DNA from: Pilatotrama ljubarskyi
Lineage: Eukaryota > Basidiomycota > Agaricomycetes > Polyporales > Polyporaceae
NCBI GenBank assembly: GCA_022385805.1
Contig: MU277759.1
Location: 73,773 to 98,989 of the forward strand
DNA length: 25,217 bases
Reading direction: 5' to 3'
In this document: positions 10,937 through 20,040 of the stretch, piece after piece
Layout: each line of letters begins with the position of its first letter
Position numbering within the stretch: the stretch's first letter is position 1
Program-made: the position numbers and the translations under genes
The notes under the pieces: model-generated
The model's input: the letters and a program-made list of their open reading frames with translations, nothing else
What the model was told of the DNA's origin: nothing
The model's database searches: none

Positions 10937-11421
10937 TCACCGATCTTTCAGGTACTCCAGCATCGCTTGGACTCTGGGATTGCAGCTGCTCTCCACAGTG
11001 GCGCGAGCCAGACGGTCTATGTGTATCCGTTAGCCTCGGATGTCAAGAAGTCATAGGAGCATGTCATCACGAACCGCTATCCGACCCGGTGCGCGCGATG
11101 GCGAAGTAATGGGGTGCCCATCCGCTGAGTGTCAACGACACCGTCCCCGGCGTTCCGGAGTCGGAATGCGCCACCTGAGGCGTCCACCCTAGAGCTTCAG
11201 CCAGTTCCTGGTCGATGTACAGGGTGTCGTTGTCCTCCAGAACGACCTTGAACTCCTTCGCGGTGGCGCCGGTGGAGCTGAGGATGGATTGGCACCGTCG
11301 CAATCCTGCAACTCTGCCTCTCAGACCACCACTGGGCACGCCGCGAAAGACGCGAGACACAAGCATTTGCCCAAGCTCTCGCATGCGCACGCCGATGTAG
11401 TAGTGGTAGTACTGAGAGAAC
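10937..11421 (-). CDS. 3' exons of an unnamed basidiomycete protein family; 5' end missing or unresolved
   Basis: Two exons join cleanly: 11421-11075 and 11016-10937. The 58-nt intron between them contains the branch site GCTAAC and ends CATAG. Protein-like segments in order are FSQYYHYYIGVRMRELGQML, GGLRGRVAG, FKVVLEDNDTLYIDQELAEA, LGWTP, SGWAPHYFAIARTGSDSD, then ARATVESSCNPRVQ and AMLEYLKDR before the stop. I recall similar C-terminal ends in hypothetical basidiomycete proteins, from memory and without a function. Exon 11421 opens with a splice acceptor, so coding sequence should lie upstream. Only 151 bp remain before the plus-strand Doc gene, and no good upstream exon was found. The locus may therefore be a 5'-truncated copy, or have small exons I missed. 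Confidence 0.5.
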
Positions 11422-11572
11422 CTGGACACAGGTTGATACATAGTTAGCTGTACTAGCCTGGAATTACAACTCGGACTCTGTTCCAACCGGACCTTGCCGC
11501 TGCAGAGACTTAGCAACCGCCACCACCGGCAGCAGCTTCAGGACTGAGTACGTAGCTATCTATACACCTAGA

Positions 11573-12147
11573 ATGGCTGCACATGCTGCACGACTTGCAC
11601 GACTTTTCACGCCAGAATACGCCTGCCGCATCAATGCGCAGATAGTGCACCCTGCTCGACACCAGCTCGTGAAGCCCAACGAGCTCGAATCCGCTCTGGC
11701 GCGCCCGCTGAATGTAGCGGTCTACGAGCCTGACCGCCATGCCACCTATCTTGCTGCGACCCTCTCTTACGGTATCATCACCGGTGCTTCTCAACCTTCC
11801 GAACTTTTCGTCCGAATATTGACCATGTCGAAACGCTCGTGCTTCGTACAGGACATGTCCGTTCTTGGATGGCAACAAGCGCACAGGTACGCTGACCCCG
11901 CTCCTCTGAGCAACTCTGGATGAGTAGGATAGGATCCGTCCTCACACGTTCTCCAGCGTTCTTCCTTGCAAACGAGTATCTGCGTGCGCAAGGGCTGCCA
12001 GGTCTGCTCGATGAGGGCAAGATCGGCGACGTGTACCAAGACCTGGTGGATATAGCCGACCGCCACATCAACGTCGTGGCAGGAAAGCTTGGTGTGGAAG
12101 GGTTGCTACACCCTTCGGATCGAGATGATCACTGCGAGCGTGGCTGA
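11573..12147 (+). pseudogene. Fic/Doc (death-on-curing) family gene with a frameshift in the active-site motif
   Basis: Fido-fold protein of the Doc branch; bacterial Doc phosphorylates a translation factor, and the role of fungal homologues is not shown here. Three exon-like pieces are visible: 11573-11783, 11852-11886 and 11957-12147, separated by GT-AG introns of 68 and 70 nt. The first exon (70 codons) reads as a Doc N-terminal half ending LSYGIIT. The second holds the active-site loop, with FLDGNKRT typical of Doc rather than the GNGR of AMP-transferring Fic proteins. The third starts AFFLANEYL. With the only good splice sites, a GT dinucleotide at 11857-11858 sits between the catalytic-His codon and the Pro-Phe of the motif and shifts the frame. 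The product would stop shortly after. Either the gene is dead, or this is a sequence error or variant. Confidence 0.65.
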
Positions 12148-12354
12148 TAAAGAGCACTGCACCATGCTACTATGATGCTAACAATGCATTGATTACTCGC
12201 CACCACCCCACGGAATAATCTTCGTCGAGCCCTTGTTCATGTAACCGGCAGACACGACCAAGAATGGCGTAGTAAATATTCGCTGGGAGTAGCGGACACT
12301 AGTACTCGTGTCGGAGGCTTGCTATGAGAGCTGCTACGAGAACTACCGCGGGGA

Positions 12355-14460
12355 TCACCGCGAGACGTGTCTGATGGGGAGAAAGTGCTGCACGCCCGGA
12401 GAGAGGAGCGGTGGGCTCGGCTTGATCGGTATGGCAAAACGGTCCTCAGGGTGCTGCAGTCGGAACAGGACCCCGAACAGATGAGCACGGCATACGAGAA
12501 ACGAGACCAGAGTGTCAGCAAGGAGGACGAGAGAAGAGCGAAAAGTGGTGGACAACGAAGAATGCCGCGCACCGTGAGTTTATGATCGTACTCGGCTCGC
12601 GCCGTGACGGACGAGCCATTTCCGGACCCGGGATCGCTGTCGCGTCGGACGAGGCGGTACACGGCCCATTCGTGGGAGACAACAGAGTACGGACGGAGCA
12701 TCTTTAGGTGCTCCACGCCGGAGCCAAGATGGCGAGCGAGAATGTCGGCGGCGCGCTGGACGGCTGCACGGAATACGAGCTGATTCTCTTCTCTGAAGTT
12801 GAACGACCCGCCAAGCCGACCAAAGTACCGCTTCGACGGCGTCTCCGGCAGGTCCAGATGCAAGGAGACGGTGCGGAGTCGGGCGAGACGACCCACGGCT
12901 CGCGCGATGGACTCCTGGATTGTGACGGAGTGTCAGACGAGCTCTCACTGCGCGTACCAGCCCACACCGAGAGTCCGGGATGCTCACCACGTCCACCTCC
13001 CTCCTTCGCTCCGCATGGTATCGCAAGATCTTCAGCGAGCTGAGCCTGGGAAACGCATCGCCTAAGTATTGCAACAAGGCACCTTCTGCCTCCGGGTCGC
13101 GCTCAGTGCGATGATACTCCACCTCCAGCGCCTCGAGCATTGGCGTCCCGCACCGCCGCAGGATGTCCAGCAGCCCTCGCGCCAGCAGCGGTGGCTCCTG
13201 CCACGGCGGTCTGTACTGATCTGTGTCTGCCGCCCACGCGGCTGTTACCAGGTGTGGGACGTACCGCAGCGAGAGGCTGCGAAGCGTAGCGGGGAGGTGC
13301 GTGTACAGCCGGTCATCTGCGCGCGGATAGGACAGCGTCAGACGTTCGAGGTCGGGCCACGGATACGTCGCGATGCATTGCGGGGGCCAGACGGACGTCA
13401 GGGAAGCCCGGGCGCTGGGTTCCCGCGGGTACGAGAAAGACAGCTCCAACCCGCGTAACTTAGGCATGGTCGAGAGGGCAGAGATGTAAGACGTCTGTGG
13501 CTCACTACCAGCGGGGGCGCTGTCGAGCCGAGGCGGGTCCCCGCGGAGCGTGAGCGTGCGAAGCGACGGCCAGGTCAGGGAAGCCAAGGTGTCGATAGTG
13601 GACGGTCTTGTCGGAAGCTCCAGAGTTCTTAGCGACTCGTTCAGCGCGTTCAGGACAAAATCCAGCGCTTCCTTCTCGGCAGGGAAGTCCCTCGGTGGCT
13701 GGCGATAGTCCCACGACACGTACAGGAAACACTCGAGCGGGGCATGTCCAGCGAGCGAGAGGCCGTGAAGGCCAGATGAGAACGGTCGGGTCGAAATGAA
13801 ATACCTCTCGCACGTGAACCCGCGCAGGTGCGGGACGCTCACCACGACTTCGAGGACGGACCAGGGGAGGCCGTGGGCCATCGAGGCGCTCATACTTTCA
13901 ATACGAGAGTGTGCAGCTGCGGCATGTTCCACAGAGCAGCACGAAGGGTCGTTTCGTCGTAGATCCGGCACAGGAGCGGGTCCTCTCCTCCCACACCAAC
14001 TTGGACGGTGTGCGGCGGTGGTTCGTCGCTCCACTGTGGCAGCCTGTTCGGTGCCGAGATCATGGCGCAGGGATCGATGAAAGTGAGCGACCTGGCGTAT
14101 ATCCGGGTACACGAGTCAACAAAGTCCGTCCGTTCGTTCCATACGCTAGTAGACTTCGGCAGGAGAGGTCTCACCTGACATGAGGCCATAGCACCTCCGG
14201 GAGGAAGTAACTCTTGATATTGGTGAGGGGCTGAGCGACGCACGCGCGGAACAGCACCGGCATGCAGCGCTGTCGCACGTCTTTGCACGTCCTCGAGAAC
14301 GCTCGCAGGCTCAGCTCATACTGCAACTGTTCAGCGAGGTGGTGGAACACGTCGTCGTCGAGCCGCAATATCGGCAACCTGAGACGCGTGTGTCAGGATA
14401 GGATAGGATTGCTCTGCGGATGCGGAGGGAAACTTACGCGGCGTTGGGTCTTGAATCCAT
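12355..14460 (-). pseudogene. F-box/LRR-type protein gene with an internal frameshift
   Basis: Would be a substrate-recognition subunit of an SCF ubiquitin ligase. Exon-like pieces: 14460-14438, 14378-14175, 14091 to about 13890, about 13900-12988, 12914-12573 and perhaps 12453-12355. The N-terminus has LPILRLDDDVFHHLAEQLQ, LRAFSRTCKDVRQRC and SLTFID, the usual layout of polypore F-box proteins. A long leucine-patterned region follows (LRTLELP, LRTLTLRGD, LRGLELSF, LERLTLSY, LRSLSLRY, LEALEVEY), then HLKMLRPYSVVSHEWAVYRL. Near 13890-13900 the frame that ends LHTLVLKV runs into TGA, while homologous-looking sequence continues in another frame (MAHGLPWSVLEVVV). No intron can join them, so one base appears lost or two gained. 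The last intron (12572-12454, 119 nt) is tentative; without it the frame stays open to 12237. It lies downstream of the hydrolase on the same strand. Confidence 0.65.
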
Positions 14461-14819
14461 CGGGGTGCTTTATACTGAGGCCTCAGTGAGGGACTTGGAT
14501 GGAGAAGTACAACTCTCATTGAACTTCGTTCTCGTCTCAACTTGAACCCATCAACCGTTGCAGATCTGCGTGCGATAGCGGGGCTCCACGTGATGAGAAG
14601 TATTCGTCGTTGACCTCGAGGACACCCGTTCGACCGTCCCCGTGCCGTCGCATCCCGAGTCCGCTACTGCTTCCGAAGCACGAATGCAGCGCTGGGCAGA
14701 CCGCACGTCGGAGTTGTGCATGGAAGGTGAAATCAGCGTTCGGGCACCCCATGGGGGCGACCCGTAGTGTACATGGCATGCTCCCTTGCGCCCATTGAAC
14801 CGTCTAGATAGATTGGCAA
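14461..14819. other. Gap between hydrolase copy A and the F-box gene, with a degenerate hydrolase remnant
   Basis: Part of this gap (about 14600-14800) aligns loosely with 23640-23850, the flank of hydrolase copy B. There a degenerate piece of hydrolase exon 3 is readable; here it is further decayed, with about 36 nt missing before the shared CCGTAG. TATAAAG on the minus strand at 14474-14468 is only about 8 nt from the F-box start codon, too close to serve as its TATA box. Confidence 0.4.
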
Positions 14820-15846
14820 TCAAAGCCGACTCCGCGCTGGCCTCTCTCCTACCACGGAGCGAGAATCTGAAGTAAGGGCCGTCCACAACGCACTCGCGAG
14901 CCCCTCAGGCTGCATCTGCGGGAGCTATCGACCGCGGGGGCCGGGTGAGCACAACGACTCGACGGACGGATCGAAACGAATTAGAACAGGGTGCTGTACT
15001 CACCATGTGCCCAGCACCCGCGACGCGCTGGTCCGACCGATGCTTGCCGCGCGTCCCGTCGGACATGACGCCCTGCTTCACCTCTTCCGTCCTGTACGAA
15101 CTGGTCAGCATTCAAGTACAAGACGCGACGCGGGCGTCGGCGCGGCCTCACAGGATGGGGTTATCGGTCAGGGCGCCCCAGATAAAGTGCACGGGCATCG
15201 CGGCGCAGAGGTGCGGGAGGTAGCGGTACGCCTTCGTCCGGCCGAGCTTGTCGCGGTAGCACGCCTATGACCCACCCATACACGAACACAACAGACAGGC
15301 GGTCAGAGACGGCCGTCGCTCTGAACCTCACGCGCCCACTCACCGCCTCCTGCGCCTTCGTACACGTCAACGTCACGCCCTCCCTCGCGTCCGGATACGC
15401 CGCGGTCGGGAGCGCCCTCAGGCCCACGTTCACGAACGCGTCCAGGACGCGCGGGTCCCAGGCCTTCCACGGGAGCCTCCCCGCGAACTGCGCGCGCGCC
15501 GCGTCGCGGCTCGGCCAGACATCCCGACGCTTTTCTGCGCCTTCGAGCAGGACGTTCCGCGGGCCACCGGTGGAAGGGGAATCGACGGAGGGCGGGAGGA
15601 GCATCGGCTCGACGAGGAGGGTACCGACGTAGGGGAGCGGGGGCTGATATGTTTGCGAGAGGATTCTGGATATAGGCCGCGGTGCGCGTCGGTCAGTAAG
15701 GGGCCGTTGGCGCCGCGGCGTGGTATAGAGAAGAGACGGAGAGACGGGACGTACATGGCGCTCGCGCCCATGGAGTGGCCGACACCTACGAGGTTGCGTT
15801 TGGAGAAGTCGCCGTCTACGCCTGTGCCGAGGCCGGCGAGGAAGAG
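14600..15846. repeat. Segmental duplication, copy A
   Basis: This block matches 23640-25217. The last coding exon (14915-14820) differs from copy B at 9 of 96 bases and exon 5 at 4 of 88, by hand count. Exon boundaries are the same in both; introns differ more. The match runs past the hydrolase stop codon into the downstream remnant, so the unit is larger than the gene. The left limit is approximate; the right limit is only where copy B leaves the window. Confidence 0.8.
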
Positions 15847-16238
15847 GTGGACGGCGCGGGCGTACTCTTCCCAGGGGACTGCCCGAGCATAGCGTCAGGA
15901 GTGCGCCAGACGGTAGGGAGGGGACGGGACGTACAGACAGGGACATAGCCCCACAACAGTTCGTTCTCGTTGAGGACGGCGGCCTCGCCGTGGTTTGGGG
16001 CGTCGATGGACCAGGCGTCGCGGATCTTGACCGTCGCGTTTGCAGACTGGCGCACGAGGGCGAAGAGGTGGTCGAGGGTGGGCTCCCAGTGTTCCTTGTG
16101 GAAGCCGGTGGCGTGCGCGAAGACGAGGGTGAGGGCGTCCGGGTCGTCCTGTGCGCAGTCGTCAGACGAGTACTGGCGGGCGGTGATGAGGAGGGGGAAG
16201 GCGGGGCGGGGGTCGAAGACGTAGGATTTGGTTTGCAT
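14820..16238 (-). CDS. Alpha/beta-hydrolase with C-terminal SRL, probably peroxisomal (Lpx1-like), copy A
   Basis: Serine hydrolase of the AB-hydrolase-1 type; the substrate is unknown. Exons 16238-15935, 15878-15755, 15665-15344, 15264-15152, 15091-15004 and 14915-14820 give 348 residues. Markers are FAHATGFHKEHWEPT (oxyanion region), SIDAPNHGEA, the nucleophile elbow GHSMGA (Ser137), IWGALTDNP (Asp284, possible acid) and AGAGHM (His316). The last three residues, SRL, fit the type 1 peroxisomal targeting signal, and copy B ends the same way. Yeast Lpx1 is a peroxisomal lipase-like enzyme of related build (established knowledge); equating the two is inference. All introns (56-89 nt) are GT-AG and total phase closes exactly. 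No lesions are seen, so this copy looks functional. Its start faces the FAD synthase gene across 727 bp. Confidence 0.85.
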
Positions 16239-16965
16239 TCTGGCGGGCGGTGGAGTTGGTTGGGCAGATGCAGCCTCAGGTGGACGAGCGCACGGCAGGC
16301 AGAGGTAGGCGGGCAGGGGGCTCTATGGCGAGAGGGCGCGAGAGGACGAGGCGTGAATCAAGAGGATCGGCAAGTGGCAGAAGACCGGTGCCGGTACTGT
16401 GCACATCGCAGCAGCGACTCGGACCGCACCGCAGTGTTCAACATCGCCTGCAGTGGCTACAGCAGTGACCCCACAGCGGCTACTGTACTTTGCCCATAGT
16501 CGCATCACACATACTTTGGACATGCGCAATATTTGCCAGCAAGAGACGCGCTGCATGTACTTGAGCGCCCTCCCTCGGAGTCCCCGCTCATGATGCGCAG
16601 AGTCACGTGTCCTGCGACTGTGGTGACGATCGCCCCGCCATGATCGGGTGCTGCAGCTGCTGTTCGTCTCGCATTCACTGCTAGTACTGTACATACAGTA
16701 TCGGAGGTGTCCAACACAACGTCTGCGGTCTGCCTGGACATTGCGCCATCTGCTCAGCGTCACGCTGATCCGTGAGAGCGTCCTCCGCCCTCGCCCGCCG
16801 GTGCGACTCCCCACTCTGGTCTTCCCTGCCAGGCCTGCTCTCTCTCTCGCGGCCCGCTTGTATTTCTCCCTTGTTCACTCTCACTCCACCTACCGTCTCC
16901 GCACACGCCTCTTGCCTACCAACGCACCTCCTGCTGCTACTCTGACCACCACCCCTCCTTCTGCC
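16239..16965. promoter_or_regulatory. Divergent promoter region of hydrolase A and FAD synthase
   Basis: 727 bp between two start codons pointing away from each other. No TATA box is clear. The part next to the FAD synthase start is strongly pyrimidine-rich on the plus strand, as is common just upstream of fungal start sites. A long open frame from 16648 is in phase with the FAD synthase but does not resemble its N-terminus. Confidence 0.4.
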
Positions 16966-18545
16966 ATGCAGAAAGCAGACTACACCGCCATAGCCGACGC
17001 CGTCTATACCTTCGCCCAGTCCCAATCCGACCCGCTCGCAGGCCCCGTCAGCGAGGCCCTCCAGGTCATAGACGACGCGTTCGATGAGTGGGGGTACGTG
17101 CCCGTTCCTCACTATCCTGGCTCGTCTCACATCAAGCTCAGGCAAGAGCACATCGCGCTCAGCTTCAACGGCGGCAAGGATTGTACGTCAACTTGCTCCC
17201 TTTGCCGCCCACACGGGTATTCACTCGTTCTGGCGCAGGTACCGTCCTCCTCCATCTCGTCGCCGCCTCGCTCGGCCGCCGCTCTCCCTCCCCACAGCGA
17301 AGACCACTCGCGGCAGTCTACATTCCCGTGCCCTCGCCCTTCCCGCAGCTCGAGGCGTTTATCGCCGACGCCGCGCGCGCGTACGACCTCGACCTCTTCC
17401 GTTGTCCGCCGCCACCCGCGCCTTCAATACCCGCCGCCTCTGCCAGCTCCACGCCCGTGCTGCCCGTCGAGTCCGTCGCCACCCCAGGCTCGGCCGGTCC
17501 GCCCGCCACGCTCGACGGAGGCGGGGAAACGCAACGGCCGAAACACGCCAAGGGCGGCGAGGGCATGCGTATCGCGCTCGAGCTCTACAAGGCGCGCTTC
17601 CCGCACATCGAGGCGATCCTCATCGGCACGCGGCGCGGGGACCCGCACGGAGGTGCGTCCGTCCGTTTCTCTCGCTCCCTTCTCGTGCGCATGCTCACCT
17701 TGATGGACGGAACAGCGCAGCTCGGGTTCCGCAACCCGACCGACGCGGGCTGGCCGCGCTTCGTGCGCGTGAACCCGATCATCAACTGGGCGTACGCGGA
17801 CGTGTGGGCGTTCCTCCGACGATTCCGCGTGCCGTACTGCAGCCTGTACGACGAGGGGTACACGTCGCTCGGCTCGACGTACAACACGTTCCCCAACCCG
17901 GCGCTGAGGATCGTGGACGGCGAAGGCTCGTGCGGGGATGCGAAGGGGGGATTCGCGTCGAGTTCGAGCGCGTCCTCCGTGTCGTCCGCGCCCGCGCCCG
18001 TTCCGACGACGAACGGCCTCGCACCACAGCCCGCACCGCAAAGACCGCAACCGGCGCCGCTCCCGGACACGCTCACGATCCTGCACGGCGACGCGAGCGC
18101 GACGTGCGTCGGCGAGCCCTCGCACGCGCACCCGAACCCGTTCTCGCACCCGCACTTGGGGACGCACCCTCTGGATCGTGGTGCACTCCCGCACCGTGCG
18201 CTCCTCACGGAGCTGACAGACCCTGAAGGGAGAGGGCAGATGTGCGTCGGGGAGGTGCATTTGCCGGGGCTCGACGACCTAAGCACGGATCACCAACGAG
18301 GGGTGGGAGAGGAGCCGCGAGGAGGAGGTGGGGGGAGAAGGGAGAGGTACCGCCCGGCTTACGAGCTGCTGGACGGCGCGCTGGAGAGGGACGGGCGTGC
18401 GGGCGGGGTTGTACCCCCCCGGCGCGTCGGGACCGGGAGCGGCGGCGGTCGCAGTGTGCCACACGTGTATCGTAGACCGGCATCCAATGAAACATGTTCT
18501 TGTCCCTCTGAACCGAGTGACGCGTGGGTGCATGCAGTATCATAG
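16966..18545 (+). CDS. FAD1: FAD synthase (FMN adenylyltransferase)
   Basis: Transfers AMP from ATP to FMN to make FAD; belongs to the PAPS-reductase-like fold, as yeast Fad1. Exons 16966-17093, 17142-17182, 17239-17652 and 17716-18545 give 470 residues. The nucleotide loop LSFNGGKDCTVLLHL lies at about residues 49-63. GTRRGDPHG, FRNPTDAGWPRF, RVNPIINW (212-219), DVWAFLR and YCSLYDEGYTSLGSTYNTFP follow in family order. RPAYELLDGALERDGRAG (about 407-424) is the usual C-terminal motif. The first intron is only 48 nt, a multiple of three and free of stops, but removing it restores the family spacing. Two low-complexity Pro/Ser/Ala-rich inserts (about residues 110-150 and 265-400) make it far longer than yeast Fad1 (306). 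The last 45 residues look unlike the family and may reflect a changed stop. Confidence 0.9.
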
Positions 18546-18728
18546 AGTCGCGCGAAAGGCAGCGAGACTGACGCGGAAGGTGCGTTGCACGCGATGCATG
18601 ATGGAAGGCCGCTCGCTCAATGTCTCCGTCTGCGAGTCGCGCGGAAACGACGAGGGCTGCGATCGAGTGTGCCTCATCTTTGCCACAAATCTACGTGCGG
18701 ACAGAAAATGATTCCTTGCCTCTGTATG
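18546..18728. other. Short spacer after FAD synthase
   Basis: Probable 3' UTR of FAD synthase leading into the minisatellite. I see no gene in it. Confidence 0.35.
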
Positions 18729-18963
18729 CTCTCTACGTATACATCTGCACTGTACTCTTTCATCTGCTCTCTACGTATACATCTGCTCTCTATACATCTG
18801 CTCTCTATACATCTGCTCTCTATACATCTGCTCTCTACGTATACATCTGCTCTCTACGTATACATCTGCTCTCTACATATACATCTGCTCTACACGTATA
18901 CATCTGCACTGTACTCTTTCATCTGCATTGTACTCACTCAACTACACTGTACTCACTCAACTG
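18729..18963 (+). repeat. Minisatellite of 19-nt units with a 15-nt variant
   Basis: Thirteen tandem units fill this span. The main unit is CTCTCTACGTATACATCTG (19 nt). Three adjacent units (18786-18830) are the 15-nt form CTCTCTATACATCTG, which lacks four bases. Two units, second and eleventh, are CACTGTACTCTTTCATCTG. The last two drift further (CACTGTACTCACTCAACTG type). The order suggests local slippage plus one larger duplication of the divergent unit. It lies just downstream of the FAD synthase gene and does not encode a plausible protein. Confidence 0.95.
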
Positions 18964-19688
18964 CACCGGATTTGCTCGTTTGCACTATGGGCGGGCAAGT
19001 TGCTCGCTTGTTGTACTCGCTCCGCATGTACCTTTAGTCACTTGAAGCGGTTCAAGTAGTTACTAATGACTCGGAGGGCACGCCGGAACTTGAAGCTGAA
19101 AGCTGTCATATACTAGTATAGAGGATGGACGAGCGACGGACTACAACTTGAATCGCTCAGACCCTACTATACAGCCGCGGCACGACGCCAACTTGCAGTC
19201 TAGTCGGTGTGTGTATTCGTGAGTGTTCCTCCGGCAAGGTGAGAAACAAGCCATACCCGCGCTTGCGTCATCGTCCATCACTCTGTCAGTCAGATAGAAT
19301 GCGTGCCATGTGACCCGAGTCGGGGAGATGCGGCCGCAGAGCGCGATGTGAAGCCTTAGACCAGGCTACAGCGAGCCTCGTTGCACACACTTTTCAAGTT
19401 GACCGCGATGCGGGCCATTCCGTTCGCTTGAGCACGGGCCAAGGCTGATAATCGCGTCAATTGCATGCCTACACAGTCTACAGCAGATGTCCAGCCAGAA
19501 AATACTGTCGCAGGCGGCCCGGGCTCTGATGCCAGCTCAATGCCTTCGTCTACTACAGCAGCCAAGGGGCTTGTTGTGCTCTGAGTCTCAGTGCTGCCAG
19601 GCAGGGAGCCAGAGTACAGCATGGAGCCGACAGAGCTCTTGCACCGCCGGATAAACTGCTCTCCGTCGTCCAATCAAAAGTGGCCGTG
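18964..19688. other. Intergenic stretch after the minisatellite
   Basis: About 0.7 kb with no supportable gene. The minus-strand frame at 19673-19356 is open but has no recognisable domain and no stable link to the pieces upstream of it. Confidence 0.35.
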
Positions 19689-20040
19689 AATCGTGCGCAG
19701 AATGACCTGGGACCCGAGGACGGGGTCATCGGCACCCACGACCGAAAACTGCACTTGTCACAGACGCACCAGGGAAGCTCAGGGCCAACCAGTCGTGGCC
19801 GCTCGCTGCCAGTGCAGACACGGGAAAGCGCAGGACTTTGCTGGCTTTGTGTACTGGCTAGGCATCCTCGCAAACCATTTCTGTGCCGGCTGAATTGGCA
19901 TTCAGATGCACCGTACGATCTGCACTGGATGCAGGTGACCTCAGCCAGACGGTGTAGCCAAGCGCGCAGCAGAAGCAGAAGCAGCTTACCAGCAGCATTC
20001 AGCGATGTCCTGGATAGTGCGGAGATCTCAGATATGTCCC
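19689..20040 (-). pseudogene. Possible eroded multi-exon gene, unrecognised
   Basis: Protein-like patches occur on the minus strand in different frames. QYLGDISEISALSRTSLNAA precedes a good intron (donor GTAAGC, acceptor ATCCAG, about 67 nt). Further on come HKASKVLRFPVSAL, SGHDWLALSFPGASVTSAVF, and then, in another frame, VGADDPVLGSQVILRTIHGH before a stop. The last two meet near 19745 without any usable intron, so at least one frameshift is present. I do not recognise the family. The call could be wrong: the patches are short and the start was not found. Confidence 0.3.

Noticed and set aside
12580..14112. A single 510-codon minus-strand frame as one intact gene
   Set aside because: Its first 70 or so codons are the wrong frame of the F-box exon and its last part reads through a clear intron (12987-12915). 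Only the middle is real coding sequence.
16648..16965. Upstream ATG extending FAD synthase by 106 residues
   Set aside because: The extension is pyrimidine-biased promoter-like DNA without family resemblance; the ATG at 16966 gives the expected N-terminus.
17424..18286. Long minus-strand open frames opposite FAD synthase
   Set aside because: They are shadows of a GC-rich coding exon: arginine-rich, no domain, and lying over clear family motifs on the plus strand.
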